A DNA stretch of 64,000 bases. Origin: Prochilodus magdalenae (taxonomy: Eukaryota; Chordata; Actinopteri; Characiformes; Prochilodontidae). Positions 34,848-46,860 of this stretch are shown here, in pieces. The stretch lies in assembly GCA_024036415.1 (NCBI GenBank), contig JAMWET010000748.1, forward strand, positions 281,001 to 345,000, in the 5' to 3' direction. Within the stretch, counting starts at the first letter, position 1. Each line of letters begins with the position of its first letter. The notes beneath the pieces were generated by a model that saw only the letters and a program-made list of their open reading frames with translations, had not been told where the DNA came from and searched no databases. The translations under genes were made by a program, and so were the position numbers.

Positions 34848-35035
34848 TATCATTGCTGTCCAATGAAAACCATGTATCTCCACTTTTTTTATTTTTACTT
34901 TTAGGCACCTTGTGAACACAGTTGCTGTTTACATTGTGTGAACGTTCTGTGATGAATGGGCCAACAGAAATGGCCCCCAATTGCCTGGAAGAAAGTCTGG
35001 TTACATTGACTTACATTATAATTAAATGAGGTTGG
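34848..35035 (+). repeat. dispersed repeat family 'ATCTCCATTTT', longest copy
   Basis: Contains CTGTCCAATGAAAACCATGT, ATCTCCACTTTTT, GTTTACATTGTGTGAACG, CCAACAGAAATGGCCC and AGTCTGGTTACATTGACTTA. These join the separate pieces seen at 20.2 kb and 30.3 kb into one element. Confidence 0.65.
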
Positions 35036-36418
35036 CTTGTGAAACAGTGTCTGCAAACAGTAGCAGCCAGGTGGGTCACCTTTTAGAGGTCATACAAAGT
35101 GATATCCCGCAAGGTCACCTAAGAATAGTGCACCAAATGGTCTAACAGGTAGTGCTTATGCCATGGCTCACCCATAGCAGTACAAACCTGTGTTCACCTT
35201 GTTCCGTGCCTCATAGCAGTACTGTGCTGACAGTGGCATGAAGCCAGGCAAACATTGGCATGCTGACAGCGTTACTGGCGAAATGTATATTATCAGAGGG
35301 GAGCTTTAGCAGCATAGATTGTTTTTTTAAGGTGGGAAAAAGCAAAAGGATGCTCTGTACTTTTTTATCTTATTTGTCGTCTAACATTCCATCCGTCATA
35401 GCTCAACAATGAAACCTCACGCCCCCAGCTCTACTCTGCTTTACTGTACTGTATTAACTTCACTGTGCCTGTTATTTTAGAACCCGCAAACCTGTTCAGG
35501 GTCTACTCCGTGTCCACTCAATTAGCATTACAACTGGTTATATTGGCCTTTTCACTATGTGCTTAAAATAGGCGAGGCTTTATGTTGTTTCAGTGATTAA
35601 CACTTTAGTCCAAGCATAACATTTCGGTCTAAATGATTCCAGTATGTATTCTCTTTGGCTTCACCTCAACCTAAACCTTCAGCCATGATGTAATGCTCTT
35701 TAGAGGGCAGCAAGTGAAAGAGGAGGGCTGTAAAGGGTTGTATATTATTGCTCCTGACCAGGGCGATGTCCGTCACTGCTGGTGGAACGAGGCCGGTGCT
35801 GAAACAGAGGTAGCGGCTCGCCCCCCCACATAGATGTGTCTGCCAGTGGCCGTGCTTTTGTTTGGTCTCTAAAGAGTAACATTGGCAGCTAACCTTGGGG
35901 GTCAGCTTTACCACGGCATATGAGGCACGAGGTAAACCCAGTAAAAAATTTACAAGTGCTTTTACAAGCCTTTAAACGGTCGTGTTGGAGCAGTTCTGGT
36001 GTTGTTGTGCCCTTTGAATGGCTTCTAACATGACGGGAATGATCCTAACGAGACAGAGAAGGCACTTAAGATGAGAACAAAGCAGAGCTGGTCTGGGTTT
36101 TAACTGGGCTACAGCCGTATGAGCCTTTATTAAGCAAACAGAGCCCTTCTGCTCAGACAGGGCAGCTGGAATCCATCAGATTCTGTTCTTCAAAGCTCAG
36201 CTAGCCTTTCTGATTTGAAAGCATCGTACTTTAAGTGAGTTTAGCAACTTAGCGATGTACTGAGGCATGCAACAGGACGGCTGGCCATTCCTAAACATTC
36301 ACTGCAAATGGTGGTGTCTTGGCAAGTGCATGTAGGGAAGTGCAATGGCCAGTATATCTACAGTTTATCGTTGTGAGATAGAGCATGAGATTAAACAGAC
36401 TCTTTCTAGACATTTGTA
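35036..36418. other. intronic, nothing firm
   Basis: Somewhat higher GC at 35,640-35,940 with an open minus-strand frame of 82 codons that resembles no family I know. No splice sites support it. Confidence 0.4.
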
Positions 36419-37490
36419 CAGTGGCATGAAAACTTTTAGGACCTCCTGGACGAAACTTCTTTTGCTGTGAGTAGCACCATGAGTGAAATATGACCAGATT
36501 TCAAAATGGCATTAAGTTAAATATGACACATTTCTTTAATGCTTTCAGTAAGATTACTTTTTTTTAATTTCCATCTTTTACAATTTTAAAATAACAAAAT
36601 AAATAACGGGCCAAAAGTTTGGGCAAACTGCATGGTCAGCCCTTAGTAACTCAGCATACTTAGCAAATATCATAGCTTGTAAATGCTTTTTGTAGCCGGC
36701 TAAGAGTCTAAGAGGAATTTTTGCCCGTTCTTCTTTACTAATGGCATCTAGTTCTGTGAGATTCTTGGGCCGTCTACCATCTACTGTTCTTCTAAAGTCT
36801 GCCTACACATTTTAAATTATGCTTATGTCGTTTTGCCTTGTGTATTTTATAGTGTGTACAACTACCGTCTTTTGATCTTCAGCATTTATACAGATGGTTT
36901 GATATTTCCTTCCAGAATGTGCTGGTATTTAACTGAATCAGTTATTCCCTCTACCAGTAAAATGTTCCCTGTGCCACAGACTCCTACCCAAAAAGCCCAA
37001 AGCATGATTGATCCACCCCTGTGGTTAATAGAGAGGCTCAAGCCCACAGGCTTGTTCAGATGCTCCTCTGCATATTCCTGATGTGGTGAAGATCATAGGT
37101 TATATTTGTATAGGTCATATTTGTGGTCATAATAAAAGTCATAAAGGTCATATTTGTGCAGGTGTCGCTGCACAGTGGAACAGTCCACCACCACCCCAGA
37201 GTCTGCTTGATCATTCAGCCGTCCTACAAGCAGTTCTCTTTAAAAGTCTCATGGTCTTCCAGCTTGTAACGTGACCTCCACCGTGCCTGTCATTTACTAA
37301 TCACATTATGATCAGTGGATGCGGCTACCTGAAAAGGCTTTGCCATCTACTAACAGCTTTCTCCTGCTTTGTGGGCATCAGTTATTTTAATGTTCAGTGA
37401 CCTGGGCAGCTGCCTAGAGGAGCCCAAGGCTGCTGATTGTTGGGACAAGGTTTGAGGAGTTACAGTATTTATAAGGTTCTGACTTTTTGC
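36419..37490 (-). mobile_element. large Tc1-like transposon, heavily decayed
   Basis: TA precedes the left end CAGTGGCATGAAAACTTTTA. In reverse orientation the segments encoding transposase are recognisable: TTCTTGGGCCGTCTACCATC, then CCAGAATGTGCTGGTATTTA, ATGTTCCCTGTGCCACAGAC, AAAGCATGATTGATCCACCC and AGGTGTCGCTGCACAGTGGA. This is the order seen in a common fish Tc1-type element. No long ORF survives. The right end is not defined. Confidence 0.75.
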
Positions 37491-37550
37491 CATTTTGCAT
37501 TATCTAGAACAATGATTGGAAATAAGCCTAACCTTACCAAGATTAATGTA

Positions 37551-38083
37551 CAAGGGTTGGACAATGAAACTGAAACATCTGGTTTTAGACCACAATCATT
37601 TATTAGTATGGTGTAGGGCCTCCTTTTGCGGCCAGTACAGCGTCAGTTCGTCTTGGGAATGACATATACTGCGTCCTGCACAGTGGTCAGAGGGAGTTTA
37701 AGTCATTCTTCTTGCAGGATAGTGGCCAGGTCACTACGCGATGCTGGTGGAGGTTCGTCCTTCTTGGTGGTATGCTGACATTACCCTGGATACCGTGGCT
37801 TTTGATACATCACAAAGACTTGCTGTCTTGGTCACAGATGCGCCAGCAAGACGTGCACCAACAATCTGTCCTCTTTTGAACTCTGGTATGTCACCTATAA
37901 TGTTGTGTGCATTGCAGTATTTTGAGCAGAACTGTGCTCTTACCTGCTAACTGAACCTTCACACTCTGCTCTTACTGGTGCAATGTGCAATTAATGAAGA
38001 TTGGCCACCAGGCTGGTCCAATTTAGCCATGAGACCTCCCACACTAAAATTACATATGTTTCAGTTTCATTGTCCAACCCCTG
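37551..38083 (-). mobile_element. miniature Tc1 derivative (family A), copy 2
   Basis: 533 bp between TA at 37549-50 and 38084-85. The left end is mutated to CAAGGGTTGG. It has the same internal deletion as copies 1 and 3. The HTH frame (37734-37898, minus strand) is otherwise open, but its start codon is ATA instead of ATG. Confidence 0.9.
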
Positions 38084-39235
38084 TAGTTATTATTATTATA
38101 CCTTGGGAAAAGATATCCAAGAGTTCAAAAGTCTTGAGGTGCCCATGCTTTTGTATTGTGTCCTTTTCTCTTTTTTTTTGTGCAAAACAAAAACAATACA
38201 CTGGTCTTGTTTAGACATTTGAAATATCGATGTTAAAATGTTGAAATCATAATGTGTTTTAAACATCACTTCATCTTCTTCTGACTTAACTATTTGCTGT
38301 ATCACAACCCAGGGTGCCCAAACATCTAACCCTACGTTCGTACAATAAGAACATTTAATATGATATAACCCATTTGTACATATGTATTGATATTAAAGGA
38401 TATAGTCCTAGTCTAAAGTCTTACATTACCTTCATACACAAATGAATAATTTAATGAAACTACATTTTCTCAACTGTTTCCTTTTTTGTCCATGGATTTT
38501 CATACAAGTTTTAATCAGTTGTCTTTTTTATGTGCCTATAGCAATGAGGTTATGCAACTATAGCCGGCTCATGTTTGGATCTGTGCATGTTTTATAGGCT
38601 CGGGAAATATGTCTGTCAGCCTGTATGCAAATATCCCACAAGTTTCTATTTAAAGGAGAACAAGGTTTGGTGTTTATAGCATTCCTATCTCATTATCTCT
38701 TTTATTACTCTCTTTCAGTTTAGCAAGCTCTTTTGATCAGCTGTATCAACAGCTCCTCAGTTCATTCTAGATTATATCTGCACTGTCTGTCTGCTCTCCT
38801 GGTTACTGAAATGTTTTCATGTCACCTTGTCTCCTTGAAGAAACATGTGAGAGCCTTTTCAGATTAGAGATGCAGGAATGCAGAATGTTACTTTAACAGT
38901 TTTGCATTTTTAGACCAGTATGAGGCAAATGACCACCTATATTTATTGAATTTCCAATCAACACAACCTGTAAGCTGTGTCCACTTTTTATTATAGCTTC
39001 CATGCTTTTCAGAAAACTTGCTTTCAGTTTACTTTCACACTGTTTAAATAATTCCACGATTGCAAAGTTGGTGGAATTTTCTGCTTCTAATAATCTAATT
39101 AATCCCAAACATGTGACATGATGTTTAGCTCTGGGTTCTGGAGTGGGCGTAGTTCTGAGAACACTAGCGGCTTCTTTGTTTGGTTTACACAGGGCTGGAC
39201 AAACAACGACTGTGAATTTTCTCCATGGAGCATCT
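38084..39235. other. intronic, nothing recognised
   Basis: A minus-strand frame of 115 codons at 38,893-39,240 has no recognisable domain and no splice support. The rest is AT-rich. Confidence 0.4.
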
Positions 39236-39244
39236 CTCAAAGAT

Positions 39245-39312
39245 AAATAGTGTGTGTGTGTATTTGTATGTGTGTGTATGTGTATTTATATGTGTATGTG
39301 TATATATACATG
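39245..39312. repeat. TG/TATG microsatellite
   Basis: TGTG, TATG and TATATA alternation directly abuts the Tc1 derivative at 39315. Similar TATG resumes after its right end, so the element inserted into the microsatellite. Confidence 0.85.
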
Positions 39313-39314
39313 TA

Positions 39315-39847
39315 CAGGGGTTGGACAATGAAACTGAAACACCTGTCATTTTAGTGTGGGAGGTCTCATGGCTAAATTGGACCAGCCTGGTGGCCAATCT
39401 TCATTAATTGCACATTGCACCAGTAAGAGCAGAGTGTGAAGGTTCAGTTAGCAGGTAAGAGCACAGTTCTGCTCAAAATACTGCAATGCACACAGCATTA
39501 TGGGTGACATACCAGAGTTCAAAAGAGGACAGATTGTTGGTGCACGTCTTGCTGGCGCATCTGTGACCAAGACAGCAAGTCTTTGTGATGTATCAAGAGC
39601 CACGGTATCCAAGGTAATGTCAGCATACCACCAAGAAGGACGAACCTCCACCAGCATCACGTAGTGACCTGGCCACTATCCTGCAAGAAGAATGGCTTGA
39701 AATCCCTCTGACCACTGTGCAGGACGCAGTATATGTCATTCCCAAGATGAACTGACGCTGTATTGGCCGCAAAAGGAGGCCCTACACCATACTAATAAAT
39801 GATTGTGGTCTAAAACCAGGTGTTTCAGTTTCATTGTCCAACCCCTG
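39315..39847 (+). mobile_element. miniature Tc1 derivative (family A), copy 3
   Basis: 533 bp flanked by TA (39313-14, 39848-49), in opposite orientation to copies 1, 2 and 4. The + strand ORF 39500-39664 (54 codons plus stop) encodes MGDIPEFKRGQIVGARLAGA and the HTH, then ends TSIT. After the stop, the sequence continues with the distal transposon end (CAGTATATGTCATTCCCAAG onward). Confidence 0.92.
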
Positions 39848-39849
39848 TA

Positions 39850-41205
39850 TGTGTATATGTGTTTTTGTGTGTATGTAGTAGTGGAAGTAATCCTTCCCAT
39901 TACTAGTGTCAACTGTCTGTAAAGCACTTTGAACTGCCAATGGTAGGAAATGTGCTCTATAAAAAATATAATAATAATTATTATTATTGTTGTTATTATT
40001 AAGTGCTTTTTATCTGGTGGTGAGAGCTTTGGTGGTCTACCAGGTGGTCTACATCTACTGGGAATTCCATTTGCTCTATAGTTCTTTCAAACTGCAGTTT
40101 TGAAAACACGACTCTATTCGCAATTTCAAATCATAATAAAATATATTCTCTTCTACATATGCAAATCTTGCATTGGTTGAAAGTTTAGAGTCTATACTTT
40201 TGTCAGAATTTCTCTGCTGGTTTCAGTGAGCTACCAGTGAGTTGCCATGTATGGAAAGCTAGCATTCTTGACATTTCCCAGAGTTCCCTACACTGCAGGT
40301 CTATTGCCTTTGTTCAGATTGTCACAGCTCGTGAATTTCATCACTTTCCTTTGTGTTTCTAGCACAGATCGTAACGCATGTCTCCAGTCCCAGAGGTCCA
40401 CTCAGTGCTAAAGCTGTTTTTCTCATTTGAGGTAAACCACTGTTGTAGGTGCTCGGCAGTCATAGAGTGACCAGTCCTGCTACCCATCATCTGCTAATGC
40501 ACACACACACACGAAGGGCCATGAGGTCAGGAGACTGACTCCATCTGTTTGCACATGCCTGTGTCCCAGTGGAAATGGAAACTGAACCGCGCTTTCAGGA
40601 GTGACCTGTCACAGTTCATGGTGATTTGTGCACATGTGTATGGAAGTTAATAGTGATCACATTGTAGTTTTTCACCAGAATAATAGTGTCTTGAACAAGG
40701 GTTCAGTTGATCATACCCTCAGTTTCCAGGCAATGGTATTGTCCAAACATGTTCCAACATTGTGCTAAACTGGCAACATCCATTTCCAGTCCTCAGCAGG
40801 GAACCCTCAGGGCCTTCTAGGCCTTCAAAGGAATCAGCCAAATACAAATAAATATCAGTGATTTTTATTTAATAGAATCTTCAGGCTTGTTATATTTAAC
40901 CTTAGGAAATATTGTACTGATATTGTTAATATTTGGTTTTGGTTGGAAACAAAAGAGGTTAAGATCTTGAAATGACTAACAGAACATTATCCAAACTGGG
41001 TTATGTTTTTGTCTTTGTGGTAGAATCAGACAGGTGAGCACCCCCATAGGTTAGGCTATCAGGAGCTGAACTCAAGGCCTAAACATGTCAGATTAAACAC
41101 CAACATTATAAGGAACTGACAATGAAATTAACCAATCATGTTTAGGTTTCCAACATCTGTGTCTGATTTTGTGAGAACCAAAGTCCTAGATACATCACTG
41201 CCTAC
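39850..41205. other. intronic; small ATT microsatellite only
   Basis: An (ATT)n-like tract lies at about 39,968-40,002. A short CA run is near 40,500. No exon was recognised. Confidence 0.4.
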
Positions 41206-41277
41206 GAGTACAAGTGATAGCCTAGCCAGGAGTACAAGTGATAGCCTAGCCAGGAGTACAAGTGATAGCCTAGCCAG
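41206..41277. repeat. 24-bp tandem repeat, three copies
   Basis: Three perfect copies of GAGTACAAGTGATAGCCTAG + CCAG. A diverged pair of a different unit (ACATTTTAGTCAG) follows immediately. The unit length equals that of the 42.8-43.4 kb array, but the sequence is unrelated. Confidence 0.93.
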
Positions 41278-42751
41278 GACATTTTAGTCAGCAGCCAGAA
41301 CATTTTAGTCAGTAGTTAGGAATTGAAAACTGTGGCGGTAACTCAGGGCTCTTACTGAAAGAGACTGTAGAAACTACTGTAAGGTGAAATGAGTTAATAA
41401 GTTGGTGAACCTTTGAATATAGCGCTGAAAGTCTTTACAAGCTTCATATGGCTGCTATACAGTCTGCACTGCCATTAGCTTAGCTTGTCCTATAGAGGCA
41501 GTAACCTCTTTTCCTTGATTTTAACCAAGTCCTGATTCGCCACTGGAAATTCTTGTGGTCAGTCTGGAACTTTGTTGGGATGTTTACTTCACCATTTCCT
41601 CGTGGCCTCTGGTACTCGTTCCACATGAACACAAAATACAAAGCTGGAACATCACATGAGTCAAAACTGTAAGGCTGAAAGGGCTAATAAGATTTAAACA
41701 TATAGATCAATTGCACGGTATTCTCACATTGGCCTTTAAATTAGTGAAGGTCTTGAGTGAAATACCTTCAGACAAGTGTCATCTCCGATTACCCCGGATT
41801 AAAGACAGCAGGGTGCTTCAGTTGCTTGTTTTCCATGATGAAATGGCCTGAAATGGTGAATTTGTTTAATGATGTTATCGTTGGAGCTGGCTGGCCAGAT
41901 GGCGGATGCTCCTCTTGTGTGAGCCGAAGCAGGCTGTGAGCTGCCCCATTGCTCAGTTAAATGCACCTTTCACACCCTACATCCTCAGCCTCTCCAGAGC
42001 ACATCTGTTAAAACACTAAAGGTGATCACACAACAAGCCCATCAGTTGAAACATCAGAAACCATTGTGCACCAGTACTGTTCGTGTTCTTTGTCGATAGA
42101 CACCACCACCTGGCATCTGCCTAGTGGCACTCCTCGTCAGGCTGTTACATTATACTATCCCCGTTTCCAAAAGGTTTGATGCCAGTAACTCTTAGAAACA
42201 AAATAGTTAGGACAGGAGAAGAAAATGACTGATAGAATTGTGTAATGCTAAAAACACCTAGTGGATAGTACAACAATTCAAAGTAGCTACAGGTAATGCA
42301 TTTCATCATGTACAGCACATAATATCATTAAAGGATTCCGGGAATCTGGAGAAATGTATGTATGCAAGGGACAAGGCCAAAAAACACTACTGGATAGCAT
42401 GAGCTTCAGACCGCACTGCATTTAACACAGTTCTGTAGTGAAAATCACTGAATGAGTTCAGGAATGTCTCTCAAGACCTTCATCTGTGAACACACTTTGT
42501 TGCTGCAACCACAAATGCAGTTTAAAATTCCACTACGCAAAAAAGTAACCAGATGCTGCCACCTCTCTGGACCCAAGGTCATTTAGGATGTGACTGAGGT
42601 GAAGTGGAAAATATGCCATGATCCAACAAATCAACCAAACCAAATCAAATGTATGGGAATCAAAGACTGTTCAGCTTGTTCTCAGTGCCTAGTTCAAAAG
42701 CCAGCATCTGTGATGGTATGGGGATATGAGACCTGCCAATTTTTTTCACAA
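41278..42751. other. intronic, nothing firm
   Basis: The stretch at about 42,160-42,720 has Tc1-transposon-like phrases (for example CCAGCATCTGTGATGGTATG) but is too decayed to bound as an element. Confidence 0.35.
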
Positions 42752-43412
42752 ATGTCTAAGATTGAACGTCCAGCCATGTCTAGGATCCAGCATTCAGCCA
42801 TGTCTAAGGTTGCACGCCCAGCCATGTCTAAGATCTAACATCCAGCCATGTCTAAGGTTGCACGCCCAGCCATGTCTAAGATCTAACATCCAGCCATGTC
42901 CATGATTAAACGCCCAGCCATGTCTAAGACTGAATGTCCAGCCATGTCTAAGATCTAACATCCAGCCATGTCTAAGACTGAATGCCCAGCCATGTCTAAG
43001 ATCTAACATCCAGCCATGTCTAAGACTGAACGTCCAGTCATGTCTAAGACTGAACCTCCAGTCATGTCTAAGACTGAACGTCCAGTCATGTCTAAGACTG
43101 AACCTCCAGCCATGTCTAAGATCTAACATCCAGCCATGTCTAAGACTGAACGTCCAGTCATGTCTAAGACTGAACCTCCAGCCATGTCTAAGACTGAACG
43201 TCCAGTCATGTCTAATATCTAGTCATGTGTAAGAGCTAACATCCAGCCATGTCAAGGATCTAACATCCAGTCATGTCTAAGATTGAACGTCCAGTCATGT
43301 CTAAGATCTAACATCGAGTCATGGCTGAGATTGAACGTCCAGCCATGTCTAAGGTCTAAATCCAGCCATGTCTTAAGACTGAACGTCCAGTCATGTCTAA
43401 GGTTGAACGTCT
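42752..43412. repeat. 24-bp minisatellite, about 27 units
   Basis: The unit is about CCAGCCATGTCTAAGACTGA + ACGT. Variants are CCAGTCATG, GATCTAACAT, and TGCACGC or TGAATGC. Because 24 is a multiple of three, frames stay open on both strands, with Leu-Arg-His-(Asp/Gly)-Trp repeats on the minus strand. Variants alternate in runs, indicating block duplication. Confidence 0.95.
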
Positions 43413-43985
43413 TGGAGATACTTAAAGAATTTGTCATATGTCCTTTATTATCTGACGAGAATCTGAAGGTGGACACAAATACATACACATGTGCTCAATT
43501 ACACTTATTTTTGGGACATGTATAGTATGTCTAGCCCTGTCCAGGCATGGGCCTGAAAAGTGTTACAGAAAGTGTTGCATCCCAGAGGACCAAACGTCTA
43601 AATCTTAAAACAGATCCTGTATTATTCTCATAAGTTAATGCAGCAGCCATAGAAACCCAGCTCACAGTTACACGTCATGGCTGCCATGTCATTTCAGTAT
43701 GTTTGCAGCGAGATCCATAGATAAGCATGTCTCCCCAAGATAAGACGTGGGCATTTCCTCTGACTGACAGGTGATATTGCTCATTCTTTCCTCTAGCAAA
43801 AGCCCTCAAAACAAGACAGAATTGTGACAACCCACTGATGTACAGGCATTGTTCAGTTGCAGACATGCGCCGTTGGCCATTACCCTAGCTTTACCTTATG
43901 ATTAACTGTATTCAGGCTAACAATAAACCATGCCGTCTCTAACCCGGAGCAGTTTACCTCATTTTGTCTTGTTATTTTTCTTCAG
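43413..43985. other. intronic, nothing recognised
   Basis: No recognised element. It ends in a strong polypyrimidine tract (TTGTTATTTTTCTTCAG). Confidence 0.4.
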
Positions 43986-44111
43986 AATCCAAGTTAGTTC
44001 GTTCTTTGGCCCAGGCGTGTACCGACTGGCTCTCCCTCTTTTCCATTCCTAAAAAAACAGAACTGTACTGCTCAGTATTGTGCAGATCTGGAGTGCTGAA
44101 AGCTCTGCCAG
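43986..44111 (+). CDS. candidate 126-bp cassette exon
   Basis: A strong acceptor (TTATTTTTCTTCAG) and a good donor (CCAG/GTAATT) bound 126 bases that are open in the only frame compatible with the exon at 18049. Entry and exit are both phase 1, so inclusion adds 42 residues (ESKLVRSLAQACTDWLSLFS onward, ending VLKALP) without changing the frame into 63951. It contains three cysteines. No homologue is recognised and the sequence may be fortuitous: a 46-kb intron offers many acceptor-donor pairs. Confidence 0.25.
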
Positions 44112-44560
44112 GTAATTAGGGAGGGAGGCTTTCAGCGTGGTTTAAATACTTAAATCTGTGACATGCTTCACGATGAAGGCTAAAGGCTTTGTTTGCTTAC
44201 CTCTAAAGATGTAAGTGTCTAAATACTGGAGTGTTGTACTGTTCCAGTAATGTTTTATTGATGCACTGATTACATAACATTTCAGGAATTCTCTATGTGG
44301 GTAGTCCAATCATGGTATACAGTATACTATTAAATGCGATTATATGCTATTAAATGTGTTTTGTACTGATAAACAAATCGTGATAACTTCCATATATACC
44401 ATTTAAGCACTTCTTAAGGAACACCTCCTTGTATCTACAGTAACAGCTCCATTTACCGTATAGGTGCACTTTGTAGTTCTGCTATTACACACCCTAGTTC
44501 ATCTGTTGCTCCGCATACCACAGACCACTGTTTCTCTGACCACCACAGTGCAGGTATTAT
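44112..44560. other. intronic, nothing recognised
   Basis: AT-rich with no named element. Confidence 0.4.
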
Positions 44561-44870
44561 TTGGGTGGTGGATCATTCTTAGCACTGCAGTGACACTACA
44601 TGGTTAGTGTGTGTGTGCTGGTGTGTCCACTCGCTGTTCACTCTATTAGACACTCTTACCTTGCTGGTCCACCTTGTAGATGTAAAGTCAGAGACAATAG
44701 CTCCTCTGCTGCGGCACAGTGCAGTGTCCTCTAGTCCTTCATCGGTGGTCACAGGACCCTGCCCATAGAACCCTGCCCCCAGGATGCAGACATGCGCGGT
44801 TGGTGGGCTATTCTCAGTCCAGCAGTGACACTGAGGTGCATCCATTTACACCAGCACAACACATACAACT
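44561..44870 (-). repeat. common fish interspersed repeat
   Basis: TTGGGTGGTGGATCATTCTT, GCACTGCAGTGACACTACAT, GTCTCTGACTTTACATCTAC (in complement) and GTCCAGCAGTGACACTGAGG recur in a repeat I associate with ostariophysan genomes. The two ends are partly complementary (GCAGTGACACT occurs near both). Family uncertain. Confidence 0.6.
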
Positions 44871-46179
44871 CAGTACACGGATAGTAGTAAACAACAATGC
44901 TACTGTAAGCATTCTGAATCTATTAAGCAACAGTTTGTTTATATGCCAGGTCCAGTGCAAGGCTGTTTAGAATGAATTATCGGCCCTCTGATTAGGAACT
45001 CACCCTTTAAACCACTTAATTGAGAACATATGAATACTGAGATATACAAAAGTGGTTTCTCCTTAACGCCTCTAGCCATTGCAAGCAAGTTCTATCAACA
45101 GCAAACCTGATTTTATCTAATTAAGCATTGACTGAGCCAAACTAGATACTGTGTGATGACTACAAATGATTCTGGGCTTCGTCAAGAAAATGTTGGTGGA
45201 AAAAATCAGTCATTTTGGTGTGTTAATTCTAAGGTTAGTGTTTTTCTAAACAAATCAAAAACCTACCGCCCAAACAGCCTTCTAAATGTAAATTCCCCAG
45301 GAGCATTTAGCACAGAACCGTGTGCACCATGTATCACCAGAAGGAAAACAGCAAGGTATTTTAACCCCATTGCCCAACTCTGCAGAAAAGTCAGAGCCAT
45401 TTCTCTTCAGCATCTGGTCCTCCATATGGTGGGATCACACATCCATGCTCTTATTGCTTTTCCACAAGCATCAGCATTTCTTAGGAGAGAAAAGACATGA
45501 AAGGGAAGTGATACTGTTTACTGCAAGGTCATATTCCTTCCCTCTCTCTTTTTTTAATTAACCTCCGGTGGATTTAGGCAGAATTTGCCCTTTCCTCTTT
45601 CTGGCCCCCAAGGCGTGGACCCTTCGCCCTCCCTCCATGTTTTCCAGATGAGCAATGGTTAAAACAAATAGAAAGGACCGGATCTGTCCTCTTCCGCCAA
45701 GCCATGCTTCTGCTACATGAAGACTGGTCTGGAGCTCAGAGGAGATGTATAGGAAAAGCAATTATTTGAACATATTCCTGGCGTGTAGCCCAGTGGAGGC
45801 TGAACTGAAGTAACTGATGGAAGCAGAATCCAACTCCCCTTCGCATGTACGCTTACAGAGAGGTTGCAGTCACAGTTTTGGTTGTTCCGAAGCTTTAAAA
45901 GATTACAACTGTGATTTGATTTGGATGAACTGGACAAGTATCTGGATGCAGACGACATCAATGTTCAGACACCAGATTTGGTGGATGCCTGGCACAATTC
46001 TGGGGAGGGTTTCCTGTAGATATATGACCATATGCTTCCGTACACCAGCAGATTCAACTACTTCCTTCACACTGTGGTCTTTGGCACGACCAAATGCAAT
46101 CACCCCTCATTCACACCTGCTTTGGACCCATTTACCACACACTGAATGAGACATTCCCTGCCCGATAGTGAATTGAGAC
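44871..46179. other. intronic, unassigned; possible decayed element at 45.8-46.2 kb
   Basis: The minus strand at 45,903-46,103 reads IAFGRAKDHSVKEVVESAG, possibly part of a transposase, but no catalytic motif is visible. Confidence 0.35.
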
Positions 46180-46290
46180 AGCCCGCTAATCCTCGCACAG
46201 CGCCATCTGCAGGAGCCTGAAGTTACTACCACCTTTAACTTGCAAGATGATTAATTTTTTGTCCAGTGACTTTACAATATAACTTACACA
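46180..46290 (+). repeat. dispersed repeat pair member (with 27,600-27,720)
   Basis: GCCATCTGCAGGAGCCTGAA followed by GTTACTACCACC matches the 27.6-kb copy with scattered differences. Confidence 0.55.
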
Positions 46291-46411
46291 TAAATCTTAT
46301 ATAACTCACTATATGATGAGTTATGAATGTATGTCAAAATAAATCAATCAAGTTTATTTCTCACATATGTAATCATGTATGCTTTGACAAGTGCCTGCTC
46401 ACATAAAACAA

Positions 46412-46860
46412 TGCCACGATTCAGGGTTCTTCTCCGGGCCTTCATACTACTGTGAACTTCAATCCCCAGAATGCTTCGCTTAGTGATGTCACTACCACAC
46501 GCTCCCCGTCAGCCAATCACATCACGGGAGTTCTAATAGCCATCACCTGCTCCATATCAACCTATCTCTGTACATATAGGACTCATTTATAGGACTTCAG
46601 TTGTTCTTTGCAAGGTATTTCTTCTACTGCTTACTGGGCGTTTCTTTATTTACCTGATTGTGTCTTGATTTTTTGACTCTTTGCTCTGGTTCTGGTTTCG
46701 TATTCTGCTGCTGCTTTGGGATTGTTCGCCACCTGTTTTGCTTTTTGGCTTTGAAGTTTTGGACTGTTTTCCTGGTTATGGTTTGTCATTTCCCCCTTGT
46801 TTCTCTTGTTATGAATATTCTTTCTCCCTTATTTCTCTGGTTATGAATACGCTTTATATA
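46412..46860 (+). mobile_element. LTR-like sequence, incomplete
   Basis: It starts TGCCACGATTCAGGGTTC and runs through CTTCAATCCCCAGAATGC, CAGCCAATCACATCACG and a T/G-rich stretch (GGTTCTGGTTTCG). The composition and order are like gypsy-type LTRs of fish. No clear CA end or target duplication was found. Confidence 0.4.

Noticed and set aside
35666..35914. 82-codon minus-strand ORF
   Set aside because: It looks protein-like in composition, but no domain, splice site or flanking exon supports it.
42794..43129. Leu-Arg-His-Trp repeat protein
   Set aside because: It arises from a 24-bp minisatellite whose length keeps frames open. No start context, promoter or splice evidence.
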